Positions 1 to 8,667 of a stretch of 64,000 nucleotides of DNA are shown piece after piece. The position numbers and the translations under genes were made by a program. How positions within the stretch are numbered: the first letter of the stretch is position 1; every line of letters starts with the position of its first letter. The stretch is from Kappaphycus alvarezii. Taxonomy: Eukaryota > Rhodophyta > Florideophyceae > Gigartinales > Solieriaceae. The notes below the pieces were generated by a model. It was not told where the DNA came from. It did not search any database and saw only the letters and a list, made by a program, of their open reading frames with translations. The stretch is from NCBI GenBank assembly GCA_002205965.3, contig NADL03000659.1, positions 434,001-498,000 of the forward strand. The letters run 5' to 3'.

Positions 1-1086
1 CACTTTACCGCAGCTCTGCTTATAAAAAATCTACTTTTGTCCCGTGAAAATTCAATGAAGTGTTCATAATCACATAATATTTACAATTATCCTATCTGAC
101 CTACCGATGCTGCTGTCTCCTACAAAATTTCAACTATAATGATTGAAAGGAGGTGCGGCACGGGGAAAGGTACCTCATCGGATAGTTAGCGAGAGAATCC
201 CAGAAGAAAGACATGTAAGTTAAATCAGCGGTGAAATCTAGTAAGGTGAGCATTAAGAAGTTGACGGTGCTTAATAATATGACGTGGTGTCAAAAAGAAA
301 AAAAAGAACGATATTTAGAATAAATATTGACAGAAAGAGCATATTAGACCTCTTGTGTGTCATCAGGCGATTAGCTGTTATTGTAACGCGTTTAAGACAG
401 TTACAGAATCGAAAAACACTCTAAAATGTATTCTTGGGTTGATAAGATTGCTAGAGAATAGAATTTAGGAGAGAATTGGCTGAGAAACTAAATTCGTTCA
501 GATCCAAGATACATCTTATGAGGAATTGAAGTTCGAAATTCGATACGCAGTGATAATTGGTGGAATTATTTGGAATGAGTGGAGGTAGATTATTAAAAAA
601 TCTCCATGAGTAAGATCGAGAAAATAGTCAAGAGCACAGAAGCGATTCAGATCGAATATGCGCTTCGTAACCATTTACTAAGATCAGTTATATGATAAAA
701 AAGCATTAATTATTGTGAAGGAGCCGCGAAATATAAAGCGAAATATACATGCTGTGAATTCGAAGGGGTACATCCAGTCAACTGAGATGTGAGCATTTCT
801 GTCCAAAAAAATTGAAAAGTTATGAAAAAGTAAATATGAATTTAAATCTGGCTGCATGGAATTATTTTTATTTACTTTTTTGGAGACAATTTGAGTTTTT
901 ATGCTTCTATAACACGAGTTTCAGCAACCATCAATCCCAAAAATACTATTAAGGACTAATATGATCAAATAATTCACCGCAGCAGCAGTCTCAACACTCA
1001 GTACTGGGGAAGGGGAATTTATTTCGTCCCTCAGGGCACCAATCAGTTCAATGAGCGGCAATTACGGTGGTGCTTTTAAATGCAAT
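1..1086. other. AT-rich flank, no gene recognised
   Basis: AT-rich sequence with frequent stops in all frames and no coding stretch or RNA gene that I recognise. It ends at the target site of the Ty3/Gypsy insertion. Confidence 0.6.
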
Positions 1087-1091
1087 CTATG
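1087..1091. repeat. 5-bp target-site duplication, left copy (CTATG)
   Basis: The five bases CTATG lie immediately before the TG that opens the left LTR. The same five bases follow the right LTR at 8342-8346. Five-base duplications are usual for Ty3/Gypsy integrases. Confidence 0.93.
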
Positions 1092-1609
1092 TGTTGTATT
1101 TCACTTCATAGACCTTACAGCTTTAAACGAATTCACTGCATATACTGTACTGTAGATTAAAACCACTGGTAACCTTGCAGCCAGGGCTACTAGGCACTTT
1201 GCTGTCATTACACTTTCCTTACAGTTCTGAACACAGCGTTTGACCCCATTGGTACACTTGGAATAGTTACGGGCGAGTTGCACACTGGGATATTACATCA
1301 TTGCTTTACCAATCAAAAGTCGCCTTGCTATCCCATGCCATCTGGACCAATGTAGTTCTTACATCTTGTCAGAGTATGTCACTCTTGCCGACTACAATTC
1401 TGAAAGCGCTACTTACGATACCGTCAGGGCTGTTTTACGGGAATACCTTTGAATTCGCTACTGTTAGACTGCATTTTCCTTTAGTTTGTAGCTATCTTCA
1501 GTTCTATATAAACCCTGGTTTGGAGCGGCCGGCTTTACCCAGCCAGCCTCAACCAAAGTTTCAACCACAGTTCTACCTTGATCTGCTCGTGTGCGCTTAA
1601 CACCCCACA
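1092..1609 (+). repeat. 5' LTR (518 bp)
   Basis: Begins TGTTG and ends CCACA, and matches 7826-8341 almost base for base. Differences seen are one T/C near the start, one A lost from each of two A runs, one C/A, and one T/G near the end. An open frame of 99 codons inside it occurs in both LTRs and is not a gene. Confidence 0.95.
1505..1512 (+). promoter_or_regulatory. TATA box of the 5' LTR
   Basis: TATATAAA about 100 bases before the LTR end. It is conserved in the right LTR at 8237-8244. Position and sequence suit the U3 promoter of the element, with transcription expected to begin roughly 30 bases downstream. Confidence 0.65.
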
Positions 1610-1612
1610 TCG

Positions 1613-1623
1613 TGGTAGCATCG
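1613..1623 (+). other. primer-binding site, initiator tRNA-Met-like
   Basis: Three bases after the LTR the sequence reads TGGTAGCA, the complement of the 3' end of many eukaryotic initiator methionine tRNAs. The match weakens after eight bases. It lies upstream of the candidate splice donor at 1627, so a spliced RNA would keep it. Confidence 0.6.
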
Positions 1624-1626
1624 CAA

Positions 1627-1763
1627 GTAAGTTGTGCCTTATTGTGCGTTTTTCCAATCCGCCAGTTGGGATAAAATCTCTACTAGATTTATCTCAGCTG
1701 CCCGATTGCAAACAGAGACTAACATTGTGTTTTTCACTCTGACCCTTACGCGGTAACCCACAG
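1627..1763 (+). other. candidate 137-nt intron creating the ORF1 start codon
   Basis: The donor GTAAGT is at 1627-1632, a CTGAC branch-point-like motif is at 1739-1743, and the acceptor CACAG ends at 1763. Joining base 1626 (A) to 1764 (TG...) produces an ATG exactly in frame with the 241-codon ORF that follows. Without splicing that ORF has no ATG in its first part and a stop codon at 1754-1756 sits just upstream. This is inferred from sequence only. Confidence 0.6.
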
Positions 1764-2488
1764 TGTCGTACAACAGGAAGTCAAAGGGCCGCCCTCCATC
1801 GCCGTCAGAATACGACTCAGAAGACCTCGCCGACTTTCGTTGCCCGCCCACCTCGCCAATACTACCGATTGGCGAGGAAGAAGATCCCAAGACCCCGCTT
1901 CCTCCGTCGACTCCGAGAACCCCATCGCCTTACTCAGCCCCGAGGAGCCCAAGACACCGACGCCGACTTGCCAAGATCTTGTCTTACCCGAGCACTGTCA
2001 GTGGCATCTCCCTTTGTTACGGTCGAAGAGCCTCGCACCCCTTTTCGATCGTTTGCCCTACCCCATCGACCGGCCTTCGATCCTTACCCCAGGTCCCGAG
2101 GAAGCCGTCGCGTCCGACCGTCTCGAACCCGTCAAGGCCACCGACAAGTTCAAGGGCTCCTCCGAGAAGGCTTCAAGTACTGCCGGACGCCGCCTCTGTC
2201 TCGATCCAAAGGGTGGTAAACCATCGAATCCGCAAGGCTAGGCCCTCGAAAAGGCCGCGGATGAACAAGAACCCGAAGTCCTCTCCGTTCCATTGTCGTC
2301 ATTGTCAAGTAACCTGCTCCGGCCGCGTTCAGTACTTCGAGCACCTCCGTTCCCGTCGTCACATCCGCCGTACAAGCAAGAAGGAGTACAAGTGCAAGGA
2401 CTGCAATATTGAATTTTTCAGTGAACAAGACCTTGTCCGCCATCAGAACGGGGCTCAGCATCGACTCACAGTCAGAGGTCACAATTAG
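1763..2488 (+). CDS. ORF1: basic protein with two U1/JAZ-type C2H2 zinc fingers
   Basis: An open frame of 241 codons in the leader of the chromovirus. Residues 1-170 are low-complexity, rich in Pro, Ser and Arg, acidic near residues 35-42 and basic later. Residues 178-233 carry two C2H2 fingers with identical spacing, C-X2-C-X12-H-X5-H (C178, C181, H194, H200; C211, C214, H227, H233). The H-X5-H spacing is typical of U1-C/JAZ-like fingers, which often bind RNA or double-stranded RNA. The start is chosen at the acceptor of the candidate intron, where splicing supplies the A of ATG; unspliced, the first codon would be GTG. Ty3/Gypsy Gag normally has CCHC knuckles, and here such a knuckle is present separately further down. 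Function is unknown; a nucleic-acid-binding accessory role is inferred. Confidence 0.7.
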   Translation: MSYNRKSKGRPPSPSEYDSEDLADFRCPPTSPILPIGEEEDPKTPLPPSTPRTPSPYSAPRSPRHRRRLAKILSYPSTVSGISLCYGRRASHPFSIVCPTPSTGLRSLPQVPRKPSRPTVSNPSRPPTSSRAPPRRLQVLPDAASVSIQRVVNHRIRKARPSKRPRMNKNPKSSPFHCRHCQVTCSGRVQYFEHLRSRRHIRRTSKKEYKCKDCNIEFFSEQDLVRHQNGAQHRLTVRGHN

Positions 2489-3199
2489 TATCTTTGTTTT
2501 CCATTAAAATTGCTTGTTTTTGAGTAAGAAAAAGGAAAATAAGCAATAAGTTCATTCTCAATCGACTTCGTGTGTGTGTTGAGTTCACCCTTCCGCTGTG
2601 ATTGCAAGCTTTCCTCTGCTGCCCCCAGATCCTTGTAGTAGGACTTACAATTGTAAGTCCGTATCGCCATCAGGACCTAGACAGGACAACCACCGCAAAG
2701 CAAGAATCGGAAGAAGGGCTACTATAACGCACCCGACGTGACTGACGTCAACCCTTACGTCAAAGAAGGAACTTTTTGTAAGTGCTCCTGGCGGATTTGA
2801 ACCCGCGACCACTTCATCAGGAGCTACTTACACTTAACCACTAGGTCACCAAGACCGGAATTTGAAGGTGCAAGGAGAACCAATCAGGTTATAAATCACA
2901 ATTTTTTCAAAATCATTGCTATACGCCGCATCCCCCTCCTTCGCACAACACCCTCCAGGAACCGAACTTCAAGTTTCAGCCCCTGGCTTTCGATTCCCTG
3001 GGTGCCCCATCCCCCGCCTCCATTCTGTTCCTCGAAGACTTCATCCCGCGCATCGCAGAGAAGCTCAACACAACCACAGCAGTGATCCGCAGACGTATTT
3101 ATCAGCGCATTAGTTGCACACTGTGGTCTTCTGTTGCAATGGCGATTCTATCGCGAGCCCACTGCACGTGCCTGACGTGGAACATCCGGTTAGTTCTTA
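2489..3199 (+). other. leader between ORF1 and the Gag remnant
   Basis: Internal region of the retrotransposon without a convincing coding frame. It holds TGACGTCA at 2743-2750 and a related TTACGTCA at 2756-2763 (CRE/ATF-like sites), the tRNA-like hairpin at 2778-2856, and a short Pro-rich open frame at 2916-3113 that I cannot assign. It may be untranslated leader or decayed Gag N-terminus. Confidence 0.4.
2784..2856 (-). tRNA. tRNA-like sequence (degenerate, antisense in the retroelement)
   Basis: Read on the minus strand this 73-nt stretch has an A-box-like TGACCTAGTGG and a B-box GGTTCAAATCC. The acceptor ends GGTCTTG and CAGGAGC pair at six of seven positions, one as G-T. The T-stem pairs only as GCGG/CCGC with an eight-base loop and the D-stem is poor, so it is probably not a working tRNA. 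A competing fold pairs 2778-2790 with 2818-2831 in a 13-bp stem with one bulge. It could be a captured tRNA, a SINE head or an RNA structure of the element. I cannot assign an anticodon. Confidence 0.35.
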
Positions 3200-3790
3200 G
3201 CCGTATAGTCAGTCCTGCAGTGTACACGATAGATACTCAATGAAGTAAAGTTTCTTCTTATACTGAACGCATTAAACTTCTTCTGGCATTTTGAAAAACC
3301 AGCTTACTGGAGGCTTCGCATCGTGGGTAGTTTGCCCAGGAACCATCTAGGAGACTCTCTGTTACTCCAGGTGTTACAGAAATCGTGTACACGCATCACC
3401 ACGTGTACACGTGTAAGGTCGGAAACTTCTCTCAGATACCAGGCCAAGTACTGTTACTGGCTTTGTGAACCTAATCGCAATGGATCAGCCGCAAGTCACC
3501 CTAGAGTTACGGAGCGAGTAGAGTCGGCCTATCGGCGTTCTGGACCCGGTAACCTACCAAAGTCTTCTGGAGGAAGGAATGGAAATGGAAGCTCTTTTGC
3601 TGGAACCAGCAGTCCTGTACCAATGGAAATTGGGAACGTAGAAGTGATACCGGGGCTAAAAAGAAACACTCCCAATTTACAGAAGCTTGACAAAGAAGAA
3701 CGTGAAAGATGTATGCGCGAAGGTCTCTGTCTCAGGTGCAGACAGAAAGGACACATGGCCAAGAACTGCCCAAAAGCCCGGAGGAACTGA
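3200..3790 (+). pseudogene. Gag remnant with CCHC zinc knuckle
   Basis: From 3323 an open frame of 155 codons ends with a Gag-type knuckle, C-X2-C-X4-H-X4-C (C136, C139, H144, C149). Before it lies a Ser/Gly-rich linker with PMEIGN. Upstream, around 3270-3345, another frame reads like the Gag core (RIKLLLAF, then LTGG and ASW), so capsid coding is present but frame-broken. The protein would coat element RNA in the particle. The N-terminal half of Gag is not identifiable. Confidence 0.7.
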
Positions 3791-3869
3791 TTGAAGGTCC
3801 CCAGTCAGTTCCAGTCATTGAAGAACCATTAGACAACCTTGTGTTAGACAAAAAACTCGGGAGTTATCA

Positions 3870-4205
3870 TTGAATCAAACAAAAAGGTCCATTGTGTCCA
3901 CCATCAGATCGAATGCAACGTTCATTGAAACATTCTCCCCTGCATTCGAGAGAAATCACAAGGGCCTTCTCATTGTCAAGGGTACAATTGCTGGTGGACC
4001 AGCAAAAATCCTCATAGACCCTGGTGGTGAGATCAACTTCTTGAGTGAATCGTTTTGCAAGAAACATCAAATAAAGACCCGAGATTCCAGAGAGCTTGCT
4101 GAAATGGCCAACGGTGCGGACCAGATACTTCAAGAATTGGTAAATGCTGTCATTGTACATATAACTGCCTATACTGAACCTCTGTACTTTGCAGTAAGCC
4201 ATTGA
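3870..4205 (+). pseudogene. aspartic protease region of Pol, with an altered active site
   Basis: About 110 codons matching the retropepsin-like segment of Ty3/Gypsy Pol. The catalytic motif reads ILIDPGG (D50-P51-G52) where the family has D-S/T-G, followed by INFLS and a cysteine/histidine patch. Proline at the middle position is one base change from serine and is probably damaging. The frame ends prematurely at 4205 while the conserved YDAILGKEW continues in another frame, which points to loss of one base in a C run near 4200. Confidence 0.75.
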
Positions 4206-5341
4206 AGCGTTATGATGCAATTCTTGGGAAAGAATGGTGCGCCTCGCATGGGGCAAAAATCAATTGTTTTAATAATGAGGTGAAAATCGAACATAAGGGA
4301 AATTCATTCATATTTATTGCTGATGATGCCGTAGTGAGTCCTTTTGTATCTTTCAATACCATAGTTAGTGATTTCGATGAGAAAAAAGAGTTATTTGCAG
4401 TTTTACTTAGACCGTTACATTCTAGTGAAACAAGAGCACCAGTATACCCTCGAGACATACAGAAGGTTTTGGAAACATTTGCTGACGTGTTTCCAGAGAA
4501 ACTCCCAAGAGGTTTGCCACCGAGAAGGAAACAAGACTTTGAAATAGAATTAAAGGAAGGAGCAGAACCACAAAAGAAAGGTCTCTATAGACTTTCTGAC
4601 AAAGAAATGTCAGAACTCCGAAAACAGTTGGACGAACTACTAGAAGCTGAGTTTATAAGACCTAGTAAGAGCCCCTGGGGAGCTCCTATCCTATTCGTGA
4701 GCAAGAAGGATGATAGTCTACGGATGTGTGTCGATTACAGAGCCTTAAACCGGCTTACTGTAAAAAACAGCTATCCCTTACCACGAATTGACGACATTTT
4801 CGACCAGCTTAAAGGAGCAAAGTTCTTCAGCAAAATTGATCTTAGATCTGGGTATCACCAGATTAGACTACACGAAGATTCGATTCCATTTACCGCCTTC
4901 AGAACACGATACGGGCACTTTGAATTTCTTGTTCTGCCGTTTGGACTCACTAATGCGCCAGCAACTTTCATGAACCTAATGAATGACATTTTCAAGGATC
5001 AGCTCGACTTATTTGTGATCGTCTATCTGGATGATATCCTCATCTACAGTAAGACATGGAAGGATCACTTGGATCATATTCGAACTGTACTCGAAATCCT
5101 CAGAAAAGAAAAATTGTTTGGCAAATTATCTAAATGTGTCTTCGGAGTTACAGAAGTCGAGTACCTAGGACACATCATTTCTCAAAGTGGTATTTCTGTT
5201 GATCCAAACAAGATAAGTGCAGTCATGGAATGGCCGATACCAAAGAATAAGCAACAAGTACAGTCTTTTCTTGGTTTTGTCAATTATTACCGGAGATTCA
5301 TAAAAGGCTGTTCAATTCTTGCAAAACCCTCACAGAATTGA
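4202..5341 (+). pseudogene. reverse transcriptase domain of Pol
   Basis: This is the complete RT core of a Ty3/Gypsy polyprotein, which copies element RNA into DNA. Visible motifs are [19 protein letters not shown] (about 165-183), DLRSGYHQI (213-221), [12 protein letters not shown] (245-256), the catalytic YLDD (275-278), and VEYLGHII then [12 protein letters not shown] near the end. All catalytic residues are present. The frame runs off to a stop at 5339-5341, and RNase H continues in another frame through loss of one C in a run near 5328. The segment is part of a single polyprotein and has no start codon of its own. Confidence 0.92.
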
Positions 5342-6111
5342 CGAAAAACGTGAATTTCCAATGGAGCCACACTCAAGATGATGCCTTCAAAGTACTCAAG
5401 CAAACACTTTGTAGCGCACCGGTTCTCAGAAATTTCGACGCCACACTGCCTATCTACGTAACCACAGATGCATCACAGTATGCAATTGGTGCAGTGCTGG
5501 AACAGGAAGAATTAGGTTCTAAAAGGCCGGTCGCGTTTGCATCCAGGACTCTTAATGATGCGGAACAAAACTATGCGGCCCATGAAAGGGAACTTTTGGC
5601 CATTGTAGATTCCCTCAAGTGGTGGAGATCATACCTTTATGGTAATTCATTCACCATTCACTCGGACCACTATCCCCTAAGATACCTAGAAACCCAAGAA
5701 AACTTGTCCCCGAGACAAGTGAGATGGCTGGAAAGATTAGTTAATTTCGACTTCAAGATAATACCCATCTCAGGAAAATCAAATGTAGTGGCGGACGCAC
5801 TATCGAGGCAACCACAAGATGTGCCGTCACCTTATCAACGAAACAATTCATTACTTCAAGAAGTTATTACCAAGACATCCTCAGAATCCAATAACATTTC
5901 GACCATATCATTCACAAACACTGAGTTAGTGGGGTTGGTAGAAGATTATGGTAGGGATGAGAACCTCAGAACCCATTACCAAGATCCTAAGCTCCCTTTG
6001 AGCGTCGAGGGATGCTTCTACTTAAAAACAAGAAGATCTGTGTACCAGAAGGAAATTTCAGAGTCAAGCTCCTGCATGACTATCATTGCACTCCCAACAC
6101 GGGACACCTAG
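5338..6111 (+). pseudogene. RNase H domain of Pol and linker to integrase
   Basis: RNase H removes the RNA strand after reverse transcription. The four acidic residues are in their family contexts: TTDAS (D44), HERELLAI (E83), HSDHYPLRYL (D110) and VADALSR (D153). The segment continues as an integrase-proximal linker until the frame is lost near 6030, where an A run appears one base short. From there the coding sense continues in the frame beginning about 6012. Confidence 0.9.
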
Positions 6112-6267
6112 GAATAAGCAAAACTATCAACAGAATATCACCAAAGTTTTATTGGAAAAATTTAAGATCGGATGTAATGATATATACGTTCCTGCCAATG
6201 CCAGAGAACCAAAGCAACCAATCAGAAACCCGCAGGTCTTTTACAACCACTAGTGTCTATTGGACCG
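6012..6267 (+). pseudogene. integrase N-terminal zinc-binding region, damaged
   Basis: The frame reads VPEGNFR, then HDYH and GHLGISKT with FYW, the H-H half of the integrase HHCC zinc domain. Near 6190 the frame shifts. The C-C half (SC.CQRTK) and the linker GLLQPL follow in another frame, and the two cysteines are separated by one residue instead of the usual two, so a codon also seems lost. The segment ends at the nested element at 6269. Confidence 0.75.
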
Positions 6268-6268
6268 T

Positions 6269-6692
6269 TGTCCTCATATGAGGACATTTGTCCTCATATG
6301 AGGACTACTTTTAGCACTTCTTTTTCAATACAAAATTTTTTACCTCAGCGCATTTCTTGTCCCTCCGGATTAGTTCATGAGTGTAGATGGCCGATCAAAA
6401 CAAACTTTTCAAGATTGTTGACCTCGGTGAAGGCTAGACCAATTTTCTCTCACCAGCTTCCGCTCTTCGCAAGAAGTTGTGAAAACGACTTCATTTGGAA
6501 GATAAAATAGTTCGTATTATCGTGGGGGGTTTCAGAAACGAGGGCGCATGTACAGTAAAAATTACTGTACTGTAACTAAACATAAAAAACCTTTTTTCCA
6601 GTAAAAATTTCGGGCTTCCAAAACATTTTCCTTTCCAAAATGTAACGGAAATTGTCCTCATATGAGGACAAAGTGTGCCTCATATGAGGACA
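6269..6692. mobile_element. nested non-autonomous element with double-palindrome ends (MITE-like)
   Basis: A 424-bp insertion inside the integrase gene. Each end holds two tandem copies of the self-complementary word TGTCCTCATATGAGGACA: 6269-6286 and 6289-6306 on the left, 6653-6670 and a slightly altered copy at about 6674-6692 on the right. The left end therefore matches the reverse complement of the right end over about 38 bases. The interior is AT-rich and non-coding, and has a further hairpin at 6550-6570 (GTACAGTAA, three bases, TTACTGTAC). Integrase coding resumes about 40 bases after the right end. I see no clear target duplication beyond a possible GT. The family is not one I recognise. 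Confidence 0.75.
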
Positions 6693-6719
6693 GTGCATGG
6701 TCGGATAGACACTAGAACC

Positions 6720-7047
6720 AGCGAAAACCAAATGGACCCACATAACCATGGATTTCATCACACCTCTCCCAAAGTCGAGAAATGGAAACAACGGCGTGTT
6801 AACAGTCGTTGACAGACTTTCTAAGATGATCAGAATAATACCAACGAAACCAAACACAAATGCTCCTGAAACAGCACTGCTGTTCAAGAATCACGTATAC
6901 CGAAATCATGGATTACCAGAGAATATCATATGTGACCGAGATCCCATCTTCATGAGCAAGTTTTGGACAAAACTTTTTGCTCTACTAGGAACAAAGATAT
7001 CCCCCTCCTCTGCATACCACCCACAAACTGATGGCAATCGGAGATAA
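6720..7047 (+). pseudogene. integrase catalytic core
   Basis: DDE integrase core, which joins element DNA to the host chromosome. The first Asp lies in TMDFITPLP (from about 6747) and the second in ICDRDPIF. The SSAYHPQTDG motif follows. The third acidic residue lies just past a frame break at about 7037, where one base of a C pair seems missing; a second one-base loss follows within about 25 bases. Coding continues in the frame of 7031-7816. Confidence 0.88.
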
Positions 7048-7816
7048 TGAACAGGAAAATAAGGAAATGATCCGTGCTTTCGTTAGCTTCGACAAATCAG
7101 ATTGGGATAATTTCCTGGTAGACTTTGAAGTTGCTTACAACTCCTCTGTGAATGTCACCACAACTTTCTCACCATTTTTCCTCAATTACGGAATTCAACC
7201 ACGAACAGTACCCTTAGATGTTTTAGCGTCAGACAATCCAGCGGCAGCAGGTTTTCTAAAACATATGCAAGAAGCATTAAGGAAAGCCCAGAATCAGATC
7301 CGAAAATCCAATGAGTCCACCGCAAAATATGTAAACAAGAAAAGAAGGCCGTCTACGTTCAAGATTGGTGATAAGGTTTGGCTATCAACAAAGAACTTAT
7401 CACTTGAAGATGCGGCTGGATCACGCAAACTGAACCCAAAGTATTGTGGTCCCTTTGAAATAACAGAGGACATTAACGGTGTAACTTACCGTCTGCAGTT
7501 ATCTCAACCGATGATCGACAGAGGAATACATAATGCGTTCTACGCTAGCCTCTTGAAACCGTTCTTTGAAGATGAATTCAACCGACAAATTCCACCACCG
7601 CCACCACTCCAATTTCAAGATGGACATGAGGAATACGAAGTTGAGTCTATACTCGCTCATAAAAAAGAACGTGGAAAAAATAAATTCCTTGTCAAATGGA
7701 AAGGGTACGGAGATCATGAGAACTCGTGGCTTCCCGAATCATACCTCAAGAATTCACAAGAACTTTTGAATAAGTACAAGCAGAACCTCAAGAATCGGGG
7801 CGATTCTTCTCTGTAA
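7031..7816 (+). pseudogene. integrase C-terminus with chromodomain
   Basis: This is the C-terminal part of Pol. Residues 10-60 carry the end of the catalytic core (MIRAFV, FSPFFLNYG). Residues 105-180 are the GPY/F-like region (KIGDKVWL, KYCGPFEI, and HNAFYASLLKPF). Residues 201-250 are a chromodomain (EYEVESIL, FLVKWKGY with W223 and Y226, then SWLPE with W233). The aromatic cage that binds methylated histone tails looks present, so targeting to modified heterochromatin is expected for the family. The ORF ends with TAA directly before the polypurine tract. Confidence 0.92.
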
Positions 7817-7822
7817 GGGGAG
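7815..7822 (+). other. polypurine tract
   Basis: AAGGGGAG overlapping the pol stop codon and three bases before the right LTR. This is the usual plus-strand primer position in Ty3/Gypsy elements. Confidence 0.75.
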
Positions 7823-7825
7823 TGA

Positions 7826-8341
7826 TGTTGTATTTCACTTCACAGACCTTACAGCTTTAACGAATTCACTGCATATACTGTACTGTAGATTAAACCACTG
7901 GTAACCTTGCAGCCAGGGCTACTAGGCACTTTGCTGTCATTACACTTTCCTTACAGTTCTGAACACAGCGTTTGACCCCATTGGTACACTTGGAATAGTT
8001 ACGGGCGAGTTGCACACTGGGATATTACATCATTGCTTTACCAATCAAAAGTCGCCTTGCTATCCCATGCCATCTGGACCAATGTAGTTCTTACATCTTG
8101 TCAGAGTATGTCACTCTTGCCGACTACAATTCTGAAAGCGCTACTTACGATACCGTCAGGGCTGTTTTACGGGAATAACTTTGAATTCGCTACTGTTAGA
8201 CTGCATTTTCCTTTAGTTTGTAGCTATCTTCAGTTCTATATAAACCCTGGTTTGGAGCGGCCGGCTTTACCCAGCCAGCCTCAACCAAAGTTTCAACCAC
8301 AGTTCTACCTTGATCTGCTCGTGTGCGCGTAACACCCCACA
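7826..8341 (+). repeat. 3' LTR (516 bp)
   Basis: Begins TGTTG and ends CCACA. It is nearly identical to 1092-1609, with the TATATAAA box at 8237-8244. It is two bases shorter because one A is missing from each of two A runs. Confidence 0.95.
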
Positions 8342-8346
8342 CTATG
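8342..8346. repeat. 5-bp target-site duplication, right copy (CTATG)
   Basis: A perfect repeat of 1087-1091, directly after the right LTR. Confidence 0.93.
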
Positions 8347-8667
8347 GGCTGAAAGAAATAAAGTTCGCTCATTCTGTGGGCAAATCATTTAAAATGTTCT
8401 GCAGCTCGTCTTAAAGATGATATAGATGATGATATTCCCATATTCTCCCCCAGATATCGAGAGAAAGCGAAGAGGAGTACATGAGACTGTTGAATCTTCA
8501 ATCGGAAACCATCAGGAACTCCATTTACTTCTACTTTCCGCCAATTTGATCTTAAACCCATTTATTGTCTGTGTTATTTGGAAAAATGTAAACCAAAAAC
8601 AACGGAAAATTTTGGTAAAGAACGTACCGATATTGAGCCACTCCTGAAAACACAAAAACGCTAAATA
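8347..8667. other. AT-rich spacer, nothing recognised
   Basis: Short spacer between the chromovirus and the PIF/Harbinger relic. An open frame of 73 codons at 8426-8647 shows no family features. Confidence 0.5.

Larger units (their letters stand above)
1092..8341 (+). mobile_element. Ty3/Gypsy chromovirus, near-complete LTR retrotransposon
   Basis: A 7.25-kb element bounded by two direct LTRs (TG...CA) and a perfect 5-bp target duplication. The order is LTR, primer-binding site, leader with candidate intron, C2H2 ORF, tRNA-like hairpin, Gag remnant with CCHC knuckle, protease, RT, RNase H, integrase, chromodomain, polypurine tract, LTR. RT upstream of integrase and a C-terminal chromodomain place it with the chromoviruses. 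The LTRs differ by only three substitutions and two one-base indels that I can see, so insertion is recent. The pol frame is nevertheless broken at several places, most by loss of one base in a short homopolymer, and a 424-bp nested element interrupts the integrase. It cannot be autonomous as written unless the small indels are sequencing errors. Confidence 0.93.

Noticed and set aside
1301-1600. A 99-codon open frame inside the LTR, repeated at 8033-8332
   Set aside because: It is LTR sequence present in both copies, crosses the TATA box and has no family features.
1840-2241. Two further open frames (133 and 116 codons) overlapping ORF1
   Set aside because: They are low-complexity shadows of the GC-rich ORF1; only the frame with the zinc fingers carries domains.
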